NCBI GenBank assembly: GCA_015062535.1
Contig: SUUK01000005.1
Location: 64,998 to 128,997 of the forward strand
Length of the DNA stretch: 64,000 nucleotides
Direction of reading: 5' to 3'
Origin: Alphaproteobacteria bacterium
GTDB lineage: Bacteria > Pseudomonadota > Alphaproteobacteria > RF32 > CAG-239
Position 1 is the first letter of the stretch. Every line of letters starts with the position of its first letter. The notes beneath the pieces are model-generated. The model had not been told where the DNA came from. It did no database searches and saw nothing but the letters and a program-made list of their open reading frames with translations. Positions 50,280 to 59,004 of the stretch are shown here, piece by piece. The position numbers were made by a program, and so were the translations under genes.

Positions 50280-51113
50280 ATGCTTTGGGTTAAGAGAATT
50301 GCTTGTGGAATTATTGCTTTATGTTTGCTTTGTGGCGGAATAAAGCTATTGAGCTTTAGTTCTTATGCAGTTCAAATTATTGGTTTTTGTTTGATTGTTG
50401 TAGGTATTGCTTTAAGCTATATTGCTGTAATACAAAGAATGCCAAAGTACAATTTTTGGATTACTCTTGTTGCACTAGGTCTTGGGTTTGCATTATTTTT
50501 GCCTAGAGATTTTATTACGAACAACAAAACAGAAGACATTTCTGAAAAAAAAGTAGAAAAATTTGAAAAAAAGTCTGCAAAGAAGGTAAAAAAACAAAAG
50601 AAACAACCTAATTTTAAGTTTTCTAGATATCCTAGAATTTCTGGACAAATTGAAGTTATCAATGCAAATCTTTTTTATATAAATGGAAGATATGTAAGAT
50701 TGTATGGTGTTGATGCTCCTGACAATGACCAGATTTGTTCTGATTCAAAGGAAAGTTCTTATAATTGCGGAGTAGAAGCTGCATCTTGGGTTAGAGGCTG
50801 GATTGACGATAATATTATTGATTGCTACATTTTAAAAGTTACTCCAAATGCTACAGATATCGGTGTTTGTGTGTGGGGTAATTTTGATATTGGTGAGGCA
50901 CTTGTTGGCTCTGGCTGGGGAATTGCAAATACAAACGAAACAAATATGTATGTTGCTCAAGAAGAAAAAGCAAGAAAATATTTATCTGGATTGTGGCAAG
51001 GTAGCTTTTATACTCCTGAAGATTGGCGAAAAATAAAAAAGGAAACACATAATTTTAAGATTAAACGTAAAAAAAGTTTTGGTAGTTTTTTTAGCTTTGG
51101 CTCATTGTTTTAG
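50280..51113 (+). CDS. Membrane-anchored SNase-like protein, probably inactive
   Basis: 277 residues: three N-terminal membrane segments (about 5-22, 25-42 and 58-77), a Lys-rich linker, and a staphylococcal-nuclease-like domain (about 120-245) with YVRLYGVDAPDN, DIGEALVGSGWGI and EEKARKYLSGLWQG. The family's catalytic Glu and second Arg are not present where expected (VDAPDNDQ; IGVCVWGNF), so nuclease activity is unlikely. Related proteins occur in many alphaproteobacteria. Not clearly part of the Bat cluster: a 43-base gap separates them. Confidence 0.78.
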   Translation: MLWVKRIACGIIALCLLCGGIKLLSFSSYAVQIIGFCLIVVGIALSYIAVIQRMPKYNFWITLVALGLGFALFLPRDFITNNKTEDISEKKVEKFEKKSAKKVKKQKKQPNFKFSRYPRISGQIEVINANLFYINGRYVRLYGVDAPDNDQICSDSKESSYNCGVEAASWVRGWIDDNIIDCYILKVTPNATDIGVCVWGNFDIGEALVGSGWGIANTNETNMYVAQEEKARKYLSGLWQGSFYTPEDWRKIKKETHNFKIKRKKSFGSFFSFGSLF

Positions 51114-51121
51114 GTTTTGGT

Positions 51122-51583
51122 ATGATTTATAAAAAAGAATTTATTTGCAACACAGAAAATGACACAAAAAAACTTGCAGAATGTTTTGCAAAGATTGCTA
51201 AAAAAGGTGATATTTTTGCACTTTATGGCACTCTTGGTGTTGGTAAGAGTTGTTTTTCTAGATATTTCATAAAAGCAATTGTTGATGTTGATGATGTGCC
51301 CAGCCCAACATTTACGCTTGTTCAAACGTATGATGCTGATGATTTTATAATATATCACTATGATATGTATAGACTAAAAACACCTGATGAAGCTTATGAG
51401 CTTGGTGTTGAAGATAGTTTTTATGACGGGGTTAATCTTATCGAATGGCCTGAGAAAATTGAGTATGTTTTACCTAAAAAATCTTGGAAAATACATATAA
51501 AGGTAGAAGAAAATATTAGATATTTTGAAATTATAGTTGAGAACGAAGAACAACAACAACGATTAGAAAAGATAGAAATATGA
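51122..51583 (+). CDS. tsaE: tRNA threonylcarbamoyladenosine ATPase TsaE
   Basis: ATPase that supports synthesis of t6A37 in ANN-decoding tRNAs. 153 residues with the P-loop LYGTLGVGKSCFSRYFI near 37-53, then VPSPTFTLVQTYD, YHYDMYRL and NLIEWPEKI, all typical of the family. Its stop overlaps the start of the HPr-kinase-like gene by four bases. Confidence 0.95.
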   Translation: MIYKKEFICNTENDTKKLAECFAKIAKKGDIFALYGTLGVGKSCFSRYFIKAIVDVDDVPSPTFTLVQTYDADDFIIYHYDMYRLKTPDEAYELGVEDSFYDGVNLIEWPEKIEYVLPKKSWKIHIKVEENIRYFEIIVENEEQQQRLEKIEI

Positions 51584-52005
51584 TAAACATTCATGCGACA
51601 TTGGTTGATTTTGGAGGTAAAGGAATTTTAATTACCGGAAAGTCTGGTAGTGGTAAATCAGATTTAGCTTTACGTATGATTATGGAAAATAAAGCTAAAC
51701 TTGTTGCTGATGATAGAGTTAATCTTGAGGTTATTGATAATAAAGTTGTTGGAAGTGCGCCTATTGAACTATATAAAAAACTTGAAATTAGAAATGTTGG
51801 AATTGCTTTAATTGATGAAATAAAAGAACAATCAAACATTTGTTTATGTGTTGAACTTTGTAAAAACAGAGATGAGCTAGAACGTATGCCTTGTTTTGAA
51901 AGTATTGATATTTTAGGCATAAGTATTCCCAAGATAAATCTTTATGCTTTTGATTGTTCAACAATTTGTAAAATTATTCAAAAAATTAGTGGTAAATTTA
52001 TCTAA
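51580..52005 (+). CDS. hprK: Short HPr kinase/phosphorylase-like protein
   Basis: 141 residues, corresponding to the C-terminal catalytic domain only of HprK, the alphaproteobacterial short form. Walker A GKSGSGKSDLALRMI near 20-34, followed by LVADDRVNLEV and the conserved RNVGIALIDEIKEQS. Family members phosphorylate HPr of the PTS on a serine; no HPr or EIIA gene is in the window, so the partner must be elsewhere. Translationally coupled to tsaE. Confidence 0.85.
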   Translation: MINIHATLVDFGGKGILITGKSGSGKSDLALRMIMENKAKLVADDRVNLEVIDNKVVGSAPIELYKKLEIRNVGIALIDEIKEQSNICLCVELCKNRDELERMPCFESIDILGISIPKINLYAFDCSTICKIIQKISGKFI

Positions 52006-52054
52006 ACGTGATAAATATGTGTATATAAAAATACAATTATAAAGAGGTGTATAT

Positions 52055-52846
52055 ATGATTACGCATTTTTTTGAGAACTTTTTAAGGGCTTTGGGTAGAC
52101 CTTTAGTTAAATTTTTATCATCTTTGGGTGATTTTACTATTTTTGTTACCAAAGCTTTATATAATTGCTTTGTTCCACCTTTTTATTTTAAATTGTTTTT
52201 TAAACAGGTTTTAGATATTGGTTTTTATTCTCTTCCTGTGGTTGGCTTGACTTCTTTATTTGCTGGTATGGTTATTGCTCTTCAAACATATTCTGGCTTT
52301 ACAGGCTTTAAGGCTGAAGGGGTGATTGCTTCTGTTGTTTTGATTTCTGTAACAAGAGAGCTTGCGCCTGTTTTATCTGGTTTGATGGTTGCTGGCAGAA
52401 TTGGTGCGGCAATGGCGGCAGAGATTGGAACTATGAGAGTTACTGAACAAATTGATGCTTTGGTTACTTTATCTACTAATCCTTTTAAGTATCTTGTTGC
52501 TCCTCGTTTGTGGGCGGGGGTTATTGTACTACCTATTCTTGTTTTTATTGGTGATATAATTGGTATTTTTGGTGGATATGTTGTTGGTGTACACAAACTT
52601 GGATTTAATGCTGCAAATTATATTACTGCAACATTTCAAGATTTACAGTTAATTGGTATTATATCTGGTTTAGTTAAAGCTGGTGTTTTTGGTTTTATTA
52701 TTTCTATGATGGGATGTTACAACGGGTATAAATCAAAAGGTGGCGCTCAAGGTGTTGGTACTGCGACAACTAATGCTGTTGTTTCTTCTTCTATTTTGAT
52801 TTTAATATTCAACTACTTGATTACTGAAATGTTCTTTTCTAGATAA
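52055..52846 (+). CDS. mlaE: MlaE-type ABC transporter permease
   Basis: 263 residues of the MlaE permease family of the phospholipid/lipid-transport system between inner and outer membranes. Conserved segments: VVGLTSLFAGMVIALQTY, SVTRELAPVLSGLMVAGRIG, EIGTMRVTEQIDAL and PRLWAGVIVLPILV. About five to six membrane segments. AGAGG site. Its ATPase gene follows by 12 bases. The substrate-binding gene mlaD is not in the window. Confidence 0.93.
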   Translation: MITHFFENFLRALGRPLVKFLSSLGDFTIFVTKALYNCFVPPFYFKLFFKQVLDIGFYSLPVVGLTSLFAGMVIALQTYSGFTGFKAEGVIASVVLISVTRELAPVLSGLMVAGRIGAAMAAEIGTMRVTEQIDALVTLSTNPFKYLVAPRLWAGVIVLPILVFIGDIIGIFGGYVVGVHKLGFNAANYITATFQDLQLIGIISGLVKAGVFGFIISMMGCYNGYKSKGGAQGVGTATTNAVVSSSILILIFNYLITEMFFSR

Positions 52847-52858
52847 GCGAGGTTTGTT

Positions 52859-53626
52859 ATGTCTAAAGATATTAAAATAAAAATTCGTAATCTTCATAAA
52901 GCTTTTGGAAAAAAACAGGTTTTAAATGGGGTTGACTTAGATTTGTATAAAGGTGAATCCTTGGTTGTGATTGGTGGCTCAGGAACAGGAAAATCGGTTT
53001 TAATCAAATGTATTCAAGGTTTACTTACCCCAGATGCTGGTTCGATTGAAATAGATGGTGTAGAAATTATTAATGAAGACACTGATTTAATTGAAAGTAT
53101 GCATAGTAAAATGGGAATGCTTTTTCAGGGCGGTGCTTTGTTTGACAGCCTTAAAGTTTGGGAAAATGTTGCTTTTGACTTAATTCAAAACAGAGGAATG
53201 AGAAGAAAAGAGGCAAAAATTGTAGCTATAAAGGTTTTGAGGCAAGTTGGACTTGGTTCTGATATTGCAGATTTGTATCCATCTGAATTGTCTGGTGGTA
53301 TGCAGAAACGTGTTGGACTTGCAAGAGCGGTTATTACAAAACCTGAAATTATCTTTTTTGATGAACCTACAACAGGTTTGGACCCTATTATGGCTGACGT
53401 CATTAATGATTTGATAATTGAATCTGCTAAAGATTTAGGAGCAACAACTCTAACCATTACTCATGATATGGCTTCTGCTAGAAAAATAGCAGATAAAATT
53501 GCAATGCTTTATAAGGGAAAGATTATTTGGTACGGAACTGTTAAAGAACTAGATAAGACAGATAATCCGTATGTTAAACAATTCATAAGAGGCTCTTCTA
53601 AAGGACCTATTGCTGTGGAGAAATAG
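52859..53626 (+). CDS. mlaF: MlaF-type ABC transporter ATPase
   Basis: 255 residues with Walker A VIGGSGTGKSVLIKC, Q-loop LFQGGALFDSL, signature LSGGMQKRVGLARA and Walker B IIFFDEPTTGLDP; the LSGGMQKR signature is typical of MlaF. It powers the MlaE permease upstream. The stop is two bases before the radA ATG. Confidence 0.94.
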   Translation: MSKDIKIKIRNLHKAFGKKQVLNGVDLDLYKGESLVVIGGSGTGKSVLIKCIQGLLTPDAGSIEIDGVEIINEDTDLIESMHSKMGMLFQGGALFDSLKVWENVAFDLIQNRGMRRKEAKIVAIKVLRQVGLGSDIADLYPSELSGGMQKRVGLARAVITKPEIIFFDEPTTGLDPIMADVINDLIIESAKDLGATTLTITHDMASARKIADKIAMLYKGKIIWYGTVKELDKTDNPYVKQFIRGSSKGPIAVEK

Positions 53627-53627
53627 T

Positions 53628-55001
53628 ATGGCTAAAAAGAACTCAATAGACTATGTTTGCCAATCGTGTGGTTCTGTTTATCCTAAATGGCAAGGAAAGT
53701 GTGATGCTTGTGGTGAATGGAATACTATTGTTGAAGAAAAGAAGCCGTCTGTTGAGTTTTCTAATATATCTGCAAAAAAACAAGGTAATCAAATAGATTT
53801 TGTATCTTTAGATGGGGAAAGCCAAACTTATAAAAGATTTGTTACTAATTTATCTGAGATAAACAGAGTTTCTGGTGGTGGATTGGTTCCAGGTTCGGTT
53901 GTTTTGGTTGGTGGTGACCCTGGTATTGGTAAATCTACACTACTATTACAAGTATGTGCAGGTATGGCTAATAAATTAAAAGATAATAGTTGTTTTTATA
54001 TATCTGGTGAAGAAGCTATTGACCAAGTTAGAATACGAGCTAAAAGACTTGGTTTAGCAGATAGTCCTGTTAGGCTTGCTAGTACTACTAGTGTAAAGGA
54101 TATTATTACAACTCTTGAAAAAGAGAATCCATCTCTTGTGATTATTGACTCTATTCAAACAATGTATCTTGATGAGGTAGAATCAACACCTGGTAGTGTT
54201 GCCCAAGTAAGGGCAGCGGCTTATGAGTTAATAAAGATAGCAAAAAGAAAAGGATTTACTTTGTTTTTGGTTGGTCATGTTACAAAACAAGGAGCTATTG
54301 CTGGACCTAGAGTTTTAGAACATATGGTTGATACAGTGCTTTATTTTGAGGGTGATAGGGGACATCACTTTAGAATACTTAGAGCTGTAAAAAACAGATA
54401 TGGCGCAACTGATGAAATTGGTGTTTTTGAAATGCAGGACACCGGTCTTGTTGAAGTTGAGAATCCGTCTGCTTTATTTTTAGCAGAAAGACAAGGATGT
54501 GTTTCTGGTTCTTGTGTTTTTGCAGGAATTGAGGGTTCTCGTCCTGTACTTGTTGAAATTCAAGCACTTGTTGGTAATAGTGGTTATAATGGAGCTAAAA
54601 GAGCAATTGTTGGATGGGACTCTGGTAGGCTTGCAATGATTTTGGCTGTATTAGAGGCAAGATGTGGAATGAATTTTAGCAACCATGATGTTTATTTGAA
54701 CATTGCAGGTGGATTAAAAATCTCAGAACCGGCGGCTGATTTGGCTGTTGCTATGGCGGTTATATCATCTTTAACCAACAAACCTTTGCCTTCTGATATG
54801 GTTGTTTTTGGTGAGATTGGGTTATCTGGTGAAATTAGGGCGGTTAGCCAACCAAATTTACGCCTAAAAGAGGCACAAAAGCTTGGTTTTACTAATGCAA
54901 TTATTCCTCATTCTTTTAGTGATAAAAAACAAAAGATTATTACCAACATGTCTTATCATGAAATTGGAAATGTTCAACGCTTGATATCTAGATTTAATTA
55001 A
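53628..55001 (+). CDS. radA: DNA repair protein RadA
   Basis: DNA branch-migration ATPase in recombination. 457 residues from the ATG at 53628 (GGAG upstream; two bases after mlaF). N-terminal zinc finger (CQSCG and CDACGEW), Walker A GGDPGIGKSTLLLQV near residue 88, the RadA motif KNRYG (KNRFG in most), and a C-terminal Lon-protease-like domain (FSNHDVYLNIAGGLKISEPA). KNRYG is a conservative change. Co-directional with mlaF, cvpA. Confidence 0.96.
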   Translation: MAKKNSIDYVCQSCGSVYPKWQGKCDACGEWNTIVEEKKPSVEFSNISAKKQGNQIDFVSLDGESQTYKRFVTNLSEINRVSGGGLVPGSVVLVGGDPGIGKSTLLLQVCAGMANKLKDNSCFYISGEEAIDQVRIRAKRLGLADSPVRLASTTSVKDIITTLEKENPSLVIIDSIQTMYLDEVESTPGSVAQVRAAAYELIKIAKRKGFTLFLVGHVTKQGAIAGPRVLEHMVDTVLYFEGDRGHHFRILRAVKNRYGATDEIGVFEMQDTGLVEVENPSALFLAERQGCVSGSCVFAGIEGSRPVLVEIQALVGNSGYNGAKRAIVGWDSGRLAMILAVLEARCGMNFSNHDVYLNIAGGLKISEPAADLAVAMAVISSLTNKPLPSDMVVFGEIGLSGEIRAVSQPNLRLKEAQKLGFTNAIIPHSFSDKKQKIITNMSYHEIGNVQRLISRFN

Positions 55002-55011
55002 GGAGATTAAT

Positions 55012-55788
55012 ATGGAACAGTTAAATACTATTGATGTGATTATTTTGGTTGGTATTGCTCTTTCTATGTTAGTAGCTTTTGTTAGGGGTTTTGTTAAAGA
55101 GGTTTTATCTATAACAGGACTTATTTTGTTTGTTCTTTGTGTTGTATATATATCTCCAACGTTTACAGAATGGCTTAAGATTTTTATTAAAAGTGAGATG
55201 ATGTCTAAGTTTGTGGCATTTTTAGTAATTATGGCGGTATTTTATGCTATCTGGATTATGAGTACAGATAAACTTATATCAAAAATAAGAACAAGTACTT
55301 TGAGTTTTATGGATAGATTGTTTGGTTTGATTTTTGGCTTTTTAAGAGCTGTTATTATTCTTGGTTTTTGTTTTTTACTCGTAAAAATTATACTTCCAGA
55401 AGAATTAAAAGAGAAACCTTTAAGCGAATCTAAGTTTTTTGTGATGTCTAAGACATCTTCTGAAATAATTGAAGCCTTTATTCCTGAAAAAGTGATAAAA
55501 GATGCGTTTAAGTCTGTTGAAGATCTAAATAAGGTTAAAGATAAGAAAGATGATGACAAAAAAGAATCTGATAAAAAAGAAGAAACAAAGGAAGAAAAAA
55601 CTGAAAATGTTATAAAAGAGCTTCCTTCTAAATCTGACCAAGAGCAAATGAATAAAATGTTTGATTTGCTTGTTAAACCTGAGATTAAGAAAATATCTAA
55701 GGGAAATAAAACTAATGAAGATAAAAAGGGGTATGATAAAAAAGAAACATCAGATTTAGATAAACTAATTGATGAAACTATTGAATAA
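55012..55788 (+). CDS. CvpA-family membrane protein
   Basis: 258 residues. Four membrane segments in the first 140 residues (DVIILVGIALSMLVAFVRGF, ITGLILFVLCVVYI and others) match the CvpA (colicin V production) family; FVRGFVKEVLSITG is a typical motif. The C-terminal 90 residues are Lys/Glu/Asp-rich and probably disordered, an extension that is longer than usual. Ends directly before a bidirectional terminator shared with tyrS. Confidence 0.85.
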   Translation: MEQLNTIDVIILVGIALSMLVAFVRGFVKEVLSITGLILFVLCVVYISPTFTEWLKIFIKSEMMSKFVAFLVIMAVFYAIWIMSTDKLISKIRTSTLSFMDRLFGLIFGFLRAVIILGFCFLLVKIILPEELKEKPLSESKFFVMSKTSSEIIEAFIPEKVIKDAFKSVEDLNKVKDKKDDDKKESDKKEETKEEKTENVIKELPSKSDQEQMNKMFDLLVKPEIKKISKGNKTNEDKKGYDKKETSDLDKLIDETIE

Positions 55789-55815
55789 AAAAAGCGGGAA
55801 TTTCCCGCCTTTTTT
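55787..55815. terminator. Bidirectional intrinsic terminator
   Basis: AAAAAAAGCGGGAA/TTTCCCGC followed by a T tract: GC stem with A and T tracts on either side, so it can end both the cvpA transcript and the converging tyrS transcript. Confidence 0.88.
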
Positions 55816-57067
55816 ATTTTAGAACTAGAAGACCATGCTTCTTTTTGCCTTGCGATAATTTTATCTTATCATTTTCTATGTCTTTTGGAGTGATTACATA
55901 GTTTTCATCGGTGATTGGTTTGTCATTTAGTTTTAATCCTGCTTGTTTAATTAAACGACGAGCCTCACCTTTACTTGATACAAAGCCTAACATAACAAAA
56001 GCATCTAAAACACTAACTCCGCTAGCAGAAGCTTCTATGCTTGGTAAATCTGCACTTGCGATACCTTTTTCAAAAGTTTCTACTGCAATTTTTTGAGCAT
56101 TTAGTGCTTCTTGCTCACCTCGACATATTTTGGTTGCTTCAAAAGCTAAAATCTTTTTAGCTTCATTTATTTCTTGGTCTTGAAGAGCTTCTAGACGTCT
56201 TATTTCATCCATTGGTAGGTCTGTATATATACGCAAACATTTGCCTACTTCTTTATCTCCAATGTTTCTAAAGTATTGGAAGTAGTTGTACGATGAAAGT
56301 TTTTCATCATTAATCCATACAGCATTACCTTCTGATTTACCCATTTTTTTACCATTAGAATCGGTAATAATAGGGCTTGTAAAACCAAACAACTCTGTAT
56401 CGAATCTACGTCTACCTAGTTCTGTTCCAGACACAATATTACCCCATTGGTCTGCACCGGCTATTTGCGCACGACAGCCATATTTTTGCAATAAAACACA
56501 GAAATCATAACCTTGTAATAACATATAGTTAAATTCAAGGAATGACATTGGTTGTTCTCTTTCTAGTCTTGATTTTACGCTATCCATTGTCAACATTCTG
56601 TTTACTGAGTAGCATGTACCGATATCTCTTAAAAACTCTAGATAGTTAATATTTTTAAACCAGTCATAGTTATCTACCATTACAGCATCTGTTTTACCAT
56701 CTCCGAAAGTTAAAAACTTCATAAATGATTTTTTTAGTCCTTGAATATTAGATTGAAGAGTTTCTTCATCAAGGAATGGGCGTAATTTATCTTTACCAGA
56801 AGGGTCACCAATGCGAGCTGTTGCTCCACCTACTAAGGTTAATGGTTTATGTCCACATTTTTGGAACCATCTTAACATCATTAATGGCACGATATGACCA
56901 ACATGAAGACTATCTCCTGTTGGGTCTGAACCAAGGTAGCCCACCGCTGGAACACCTTTCTTTTCACACTCTGCTAAGTAGTCATCAAAACCTTGTTCGT
57001 TTGTGCATTGGTTGTAAAAACCACGTTCTTGCATAATATTTAAAAATTCTGATTTAAAAGTTGTCAT
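55814..57067 (-). CDS. tyrS: Tyrosyl-tRNA synthetase
   Basis: Charges tRNA-Tyr. 417 residues with class I motifs: the HIGH equivalent HVGH in DSLHVGHIVPLM, tyrosine-site residues around QGYDFCVLLQKYGCRAQIAG, the KMSKS equivalent KKMGKSEG, and a C-terminal S4 domain (LIKQAGLKLNDKPITDENY). Bacterial TyrRS length. AGGAA site before the ATG. Confidence 0.97.
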   Translation of the reverse strand: MTTFKSEFLNIMQERGFYNQCTNEQGFDDYLAECEKKGVPAVGYLGSDPTGDSLHVGHIVPLMMLRWFQKCGHKPLTLVGGATARIGDPSGKDKLRPFLDEETLQSNIQGLKKSFMKFLTFGDGKTDAVMVDNYDWFKNINYLEFLRDIGTCYSVNRMLTMDSVKSRLEREQPMSFLEFNYMLLQGYDFCVLLQKYGCRAQIAGADQWGNIVSGTELGRRRFDTELFGFTSPIITDSNGKKMGKSEGNAVWINDEKLSSYNYFQYFRNIGDKEVGKCLRIYTDLPMDEIRRLEALQDQEINEAKKILAFEATKICRGEQEALNAQKIAVETFEKGIASADLPSIEASASGVSVLDAFVMLGFVSSKGEARRLIKQAGLKLNDKPITDENYVITPKDIENDKIKLSQGKKKHGLLVLK

Positions 57068-57145
57068 TTTTTCTTTCCTATAACTAAATTTTAAGGCATT
57101 CTAACATAATAATTTTATATTACAATTACAAAGAGGGATTTTTTT

Positions 57146-58249
57146 ATGATAATTAAAGGATTAAACTGTCTTGGATTGATGGGAGCTTCTACATTTGGTG
57201 GGGTTGAGCTTTCTCTTATTCATACAGATGGTTTAGATATAACAGAAAGAATAAAAGAAACTAATATCCCCTACCCTGATGAATTAAAAGAAAAAATACG
57301 TTCTATTTTGGGATTAAAAAGAGATATTGATGATAATGAAGAAAAGCTAAAAGAAGTTGATTTGCTTGTTTCTAATTTTTATATCAAAATAATAAATGAT
57401 TTTGTTTTGGAAAGCGGTGTTGATGTAGATGTTGTGGGGATTGATGGTATAACTATTCTTCACAATCCAAATTTGAAATATACGTATCAACTTGGCAATG
57501 GTCGGTATATTGCAAATAAAACAGGAATTAAGGTTGTTACTCACTTTAGAAATGCTGATATTTTTAATGGGGGACAAGGAACACCTGTATCATCTACATA
57601 TTTTAATGCAGTTTCTAGTGATGAAATAAAGCCTATTGTTTATGTTAATATTTCGGGAAAAAGTAGTCTTACTTGGATTGGGTCTTTTGGTGAGTTTGTT
57701 GGTTTTGATTGTGGTCCTGGAGATAATTTTATAAATAACTGGACGTCTAAACACGCAAACATGGATAATGACTATAACGGAAGACTTGCAGCAATGGGGA
57801 GCGTGCATGAAAAAATTGTAAATTCTTTAATGCATCATAAGTTTTTTGCCAAATTTCCTCCTAAATCTGCTTATACTGGTATTTTTGCTGAAAAAGCTGA
57901 ACATTTAGAAGGTTTATCTTTAGAAGATGGGGCGGCAACAGCTACTGCTTTTGTTGCTGAAGCTATTTGTTATTCGATTTGTCTTTATTTGCCAGAGCTT
58001 CCTCTAAAGGTTGTTATTTGTGGAAAAGGAGCGAATAATCCAACTTTGGTTAGATTTATAAGACAAAGACTTCCTAATATTGAGGTGGTTATTAGTAAAG
58101 AAGATGGTATTACGACAACTGCTGTTAATGCAGAAATTGCGGCATTTTTGAGTGCAAGATCATTATATTCTTTACCTATAACATTCCCATCTACAACTGG
58201 TGTTATAAATCCTATGTCTGGAGGAGATATATATGAAAAAGACAACTAA
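57146..58249 (+). CDS. AnmK-like anhydro-N-acetylmuramate kinase, divergent
   Basis: 367 residues of the AnmK family (recycling of anhydroMurNAc from peptidoglycan). Shared features are the N-terminal strand-loop LGLMGASTFGGVELSLIHTD, HFRNADIFNGGQGTPVSS, FDCGPGDNFIN and the C-terminal VVICGKGANNPTLVRFIRQR. But the canonical GTSxDGxD loop is ASTFGGVE and the NIGGIAN motif is NISGKSS, so catalytic details differ and the activity needs proof. Divergent from tyrS, and its end overlaps the ABC ATPase gene by 17 bases. Confidence 0.8.
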   Translation: MIIKGLNCLGLMGASTFGGVELSLIHTDGLDITERIKETNIPYPDELKEKIRSILGLKRDIDDNEEKLKEVDLLVSNFYIKIINDFVLESGVDVDVVGIDGITILHNPNLKYTYQLGNGRYIANKTGIKVVTHFRNADIFNGGQGTPVSSTYFNAVSSDEIKPIVYVNISGKSSLTWIGSFGEFVGFDCGPGDNFINNWTSKHANMDNDYNGRLAAMGSVHEKIVNSLMHHKFFAKFPPKSAYTGIFAEKAEHLEGLSLEDGAATATAFVAEAICYSICLYLPELPLKVVICGKGANNPTLVRFIRQRLPNIEVVISKEDGITTTAVNAEIAAFLSARSLYSLPITFPSTTGVINPMSGGDIYEKDN

Positions 58250-59000
58250 AAACACAGATAAAAGCTTACAAGTATCAAGGCTTTGCAAAGTTTATGAAAA
58301 CATTGTTGCGCTTTGTGATGTGTCTTTTGAGGTAAAAAAAGGTGATGTGGTTGCTCTTTTGGGTCCGAATGGAGCTGGTAAATCAACTTTAATGAATATT
58401 ATTGCGGGATACTTAGCACCTTCTGATGGGTGTGTTTTTATTGATAACAAAGATATTTCTAAAAACGATATTGAGGTTAAAAGAAATATTGGTTTTTTAT
58501 CTGAAGGAGCTCCTTTGTATGCGGATATGACTGTAAAAATGTTTTTAAAATACATTATTGAGTTAAAATTAAGTCATATATTAGATGAAAACAAAAAGGA
58601 AAAAGTAGAAAAAGAGCTAAATAGAATTGTTGATGTGGCAAATATCTATAACGTATTAAACCAAAGAATTGATACTCTTTCTAAGGGATATACAAGAAGA
58701 GTTGGTTTTGCTCAAAGCATTATTGGGGACCCTGATATTTTGTTACTTGACGAACCAACTGATGGTCTTGACCCAAATCAAAAAGACCACATGAAGAAAC
58801 TTATAAAAGATATGGGTAAAGGAAAGACTATTATTATTTCTACTCATCTTCTTGATGAGGCGCAAAGTATTGCTAATCGTATTATCTTGATTAATAAGGG
58901 TAAAATTGTTGCAGACGGAAGCTTAAAAGAAATATTAAAACAAACTAAATGTTCATCTTTGGAAGATGCTTTTAGACATCTTACACAAAATGGGGAGTAG
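58233..59000 (+). CDS. ABC transporter ATPase, GldA/ABC-2 exporter type
   Basis: 255 residues with Walker A GPNGAGKSTLMNIIAGYL near 45-62, signature TLSKGYTRRVGFAQ, Walker B ILLLDEPTDGLDP and the switch IISTHLLDEA. The LSKGYRRR-like signature and C-terminal length match ATPases of ABC-2 exporters such as gliding-type GldA. GGAGGAG ribosome site. Its permease partner is the large fused protein that begins four bases after its stop. Confidence 0.92.
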   Translation: MKKTTKNTDKSLQVSRLCKVYENIVALCDVSFEVKKGDVVALLGPNGAGKSTLMNIIAGYLAPSDGCVFIDNKDISKNDIEVKRNIGFLSEGAPLYADMTVKMFLKYIIELKLSHILDENKKEKVEKELNRIVDVANIYNVLNQRIDTLSKGYTRRVGFAQSIIGDPDILLLDEPTDGLDPNQKDHMKKLIKDMGKGKTIIISTHLLDEAQSIANRIILINKGKIVADGSLKEILKQTKCSSLEDAFRHLTQNGE

Positions 59001-59004
59001 TATT

